From contig CALHVB010000025.1 of assembly GCA_938039345.1 (NCBI GenBank), forward strand, positions 1 to 14,416: DNA of 14,416 nucleotides, given 5' to 3'. Under the pieces are notes generated by a model. That model did not search any database. It had not been told where the DNA came from and worked only from the letters and a program-made list of their open reading frames with translations. Made by a program: the position numbers and the translations under genes. How positions within the stretch are numbered: the first letter of the stretch is position 1; each line of letters opens with the position of its first letter. Of this stretch, positions 14,138 to 14,416 are shown piece by piece. Origin of the DNA: an uncultured Sediminicola sp. (GTDB taxonomy: Bacteria; Bacteroidota; Bacteroidia; Flavobacteriales; Flavobacteriaceae).

Positions 14138-14416
14138 TTAGCAACAGCCACCACCATTATAATGCCAAGTACTTTCACTAATATGAATTTGGTCGTTTTC
14201 TTTTGCTAATGCAGCAGCAGTTTTATCGCAAACTGCTAAAGGTTGATTTTGCATTAATACATGTCCCTTTTTATCATCAAAGTATTCTTCATCACCATAA
14301 TAAATCGCTGTTTTTCCGGTGAATATACAAGGTCCATCCTCTGGCATTGGGTCTTTAATAGCAGCTACTTCTATAGATTCTATAAATACCAATTCTTCTG
14401 TAGGGTAGTGGTTAGG
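14138..14416 (-). CDS. arsM: Arsenosugar-type arsenite S-adenosylmethionine methyltransferase ArsM, C-terminal fragment
   Basis: The frame is open through the right edge; 92 C-terminal residues are present. A TTG at 14392 is internal, not a start, because coding continues upstream of it (PNHYPTEE). The segment has the pattern I associate with the C-terminal domain of ArsM proteins from arsenosugar clusters: EDGPCIFTGKTAIYYGDEE, 'FDDKKGHVL', 'NQPLAVCDKTAAAL', and a final HYNGGGCC. ArsM methylates As(III) using SAM, the first step toward arsenosugars. The C-terminal domain binds As(III) through cysteines, and the Cys of DGPC, the Cys of AVCDKT and the terminal Cys pair are candidates. The SAM domain is outside the window, so the call rests on this tail plus the TIGR04283-type gene nearby. 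An alternative would be an unrelated Cys-tailed protein. Confidence 0.72.
   Translation of the reverse strand, partial: PNHYPTEELVFIESIEVAAIKDPMPEDGPCIFTGKTAIYYGDEEYFDDKKGHVLMQNQPLAVCDKTAAALAKENDQIHISESTWHYNGGGCC

Noticed and set aside
14138..14392. A complete small Cys-tailed protein starting at TTG 14392
   Set aside because: The frame stays open to the window edge with sensible coding sequence upstream, and the segment resembles the end of a larger protein.

Overview
The window reads as chromosomal DNA of a marine-type Flavobacteriaceae (Bacteroidota). It is visibly very AT-rich, starts are preceded by A-rich leaders rather than Shine-Dalgarno sequences, and the families are typical of flavobacteria: DUF547, YwqK/MORN proteins, a NapH/CcoG-like membrane ferredoxin, GH113 and small Omp85 proteins. 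No tRNA, rRNA, CRISPR array, insertion sequence or phage gene was seen, and no gene is clearly broken.

Left block, minus strand (1-4267): five tightly packed genes, read right to left. They are an FAD/NAD(P)H oxidoreductase, a polytopic membrane protein with two [4Fe-4S] motifs, a MORN-repeat (YwqK-like) secreted protein, a DPM1-like family 2 glycosyltransferase, and the N-terminus of a membrane-anchored processive-type glycosyltransferase that leaves the window. Gaps are 11, 7, -1 and 1 nt, so this is almost certainly one operon. A 237-bp divergent intergenic region (4268-4504) separates it from the plus-strand genes and carries two similar promoter-like elements exactly 80 bp apart.

Middle block, plus strand (4505-11309): a secreted DUF547 protein and an outer-membrane beta-barrel; a GH113-type glycoside hydrolase lipoprotein followed 1 nt later by an unrecognised lipoprotein; a small Omp85/BamA-like protein with one POTRA domain; and two tandem paralogues of a LysM-like plus Amidase_3 protein. 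The second paralogue has the full zinc/catalytic set. The first has lost all of it yet stays in frame, so it looks like a pseudo-amidase. A bidirectional terminator (11308-11347) closes the block.

Right block, minus strand (11371-14416): read right to left, the C-terminus of an arsenosugar-type arsenite methyltransferase (ArsM) ending in Gly-Gly-Gly-Cys-Cys, a strong terminator, a DUF547 lipoprotein with a long Lys/Thr-rich linker, a TIGR04283-type (arsenosugar-biosynthesis-associated) glycosyltransferase overlapping it by 14 nt, and a secreted DUF6503-like protein. The right edge is therefore probably the end of an arsenosugar biosynthesis locus. The second DUF547 gene and the redox/glycosyltransferase operon some 8 kb away may belong to the same neighbourhood, but that is inference. 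The best leads for new biology are the pseudo-amidase/amidase pair and the pairing of DUF547 proteins with arsenosugar genes.
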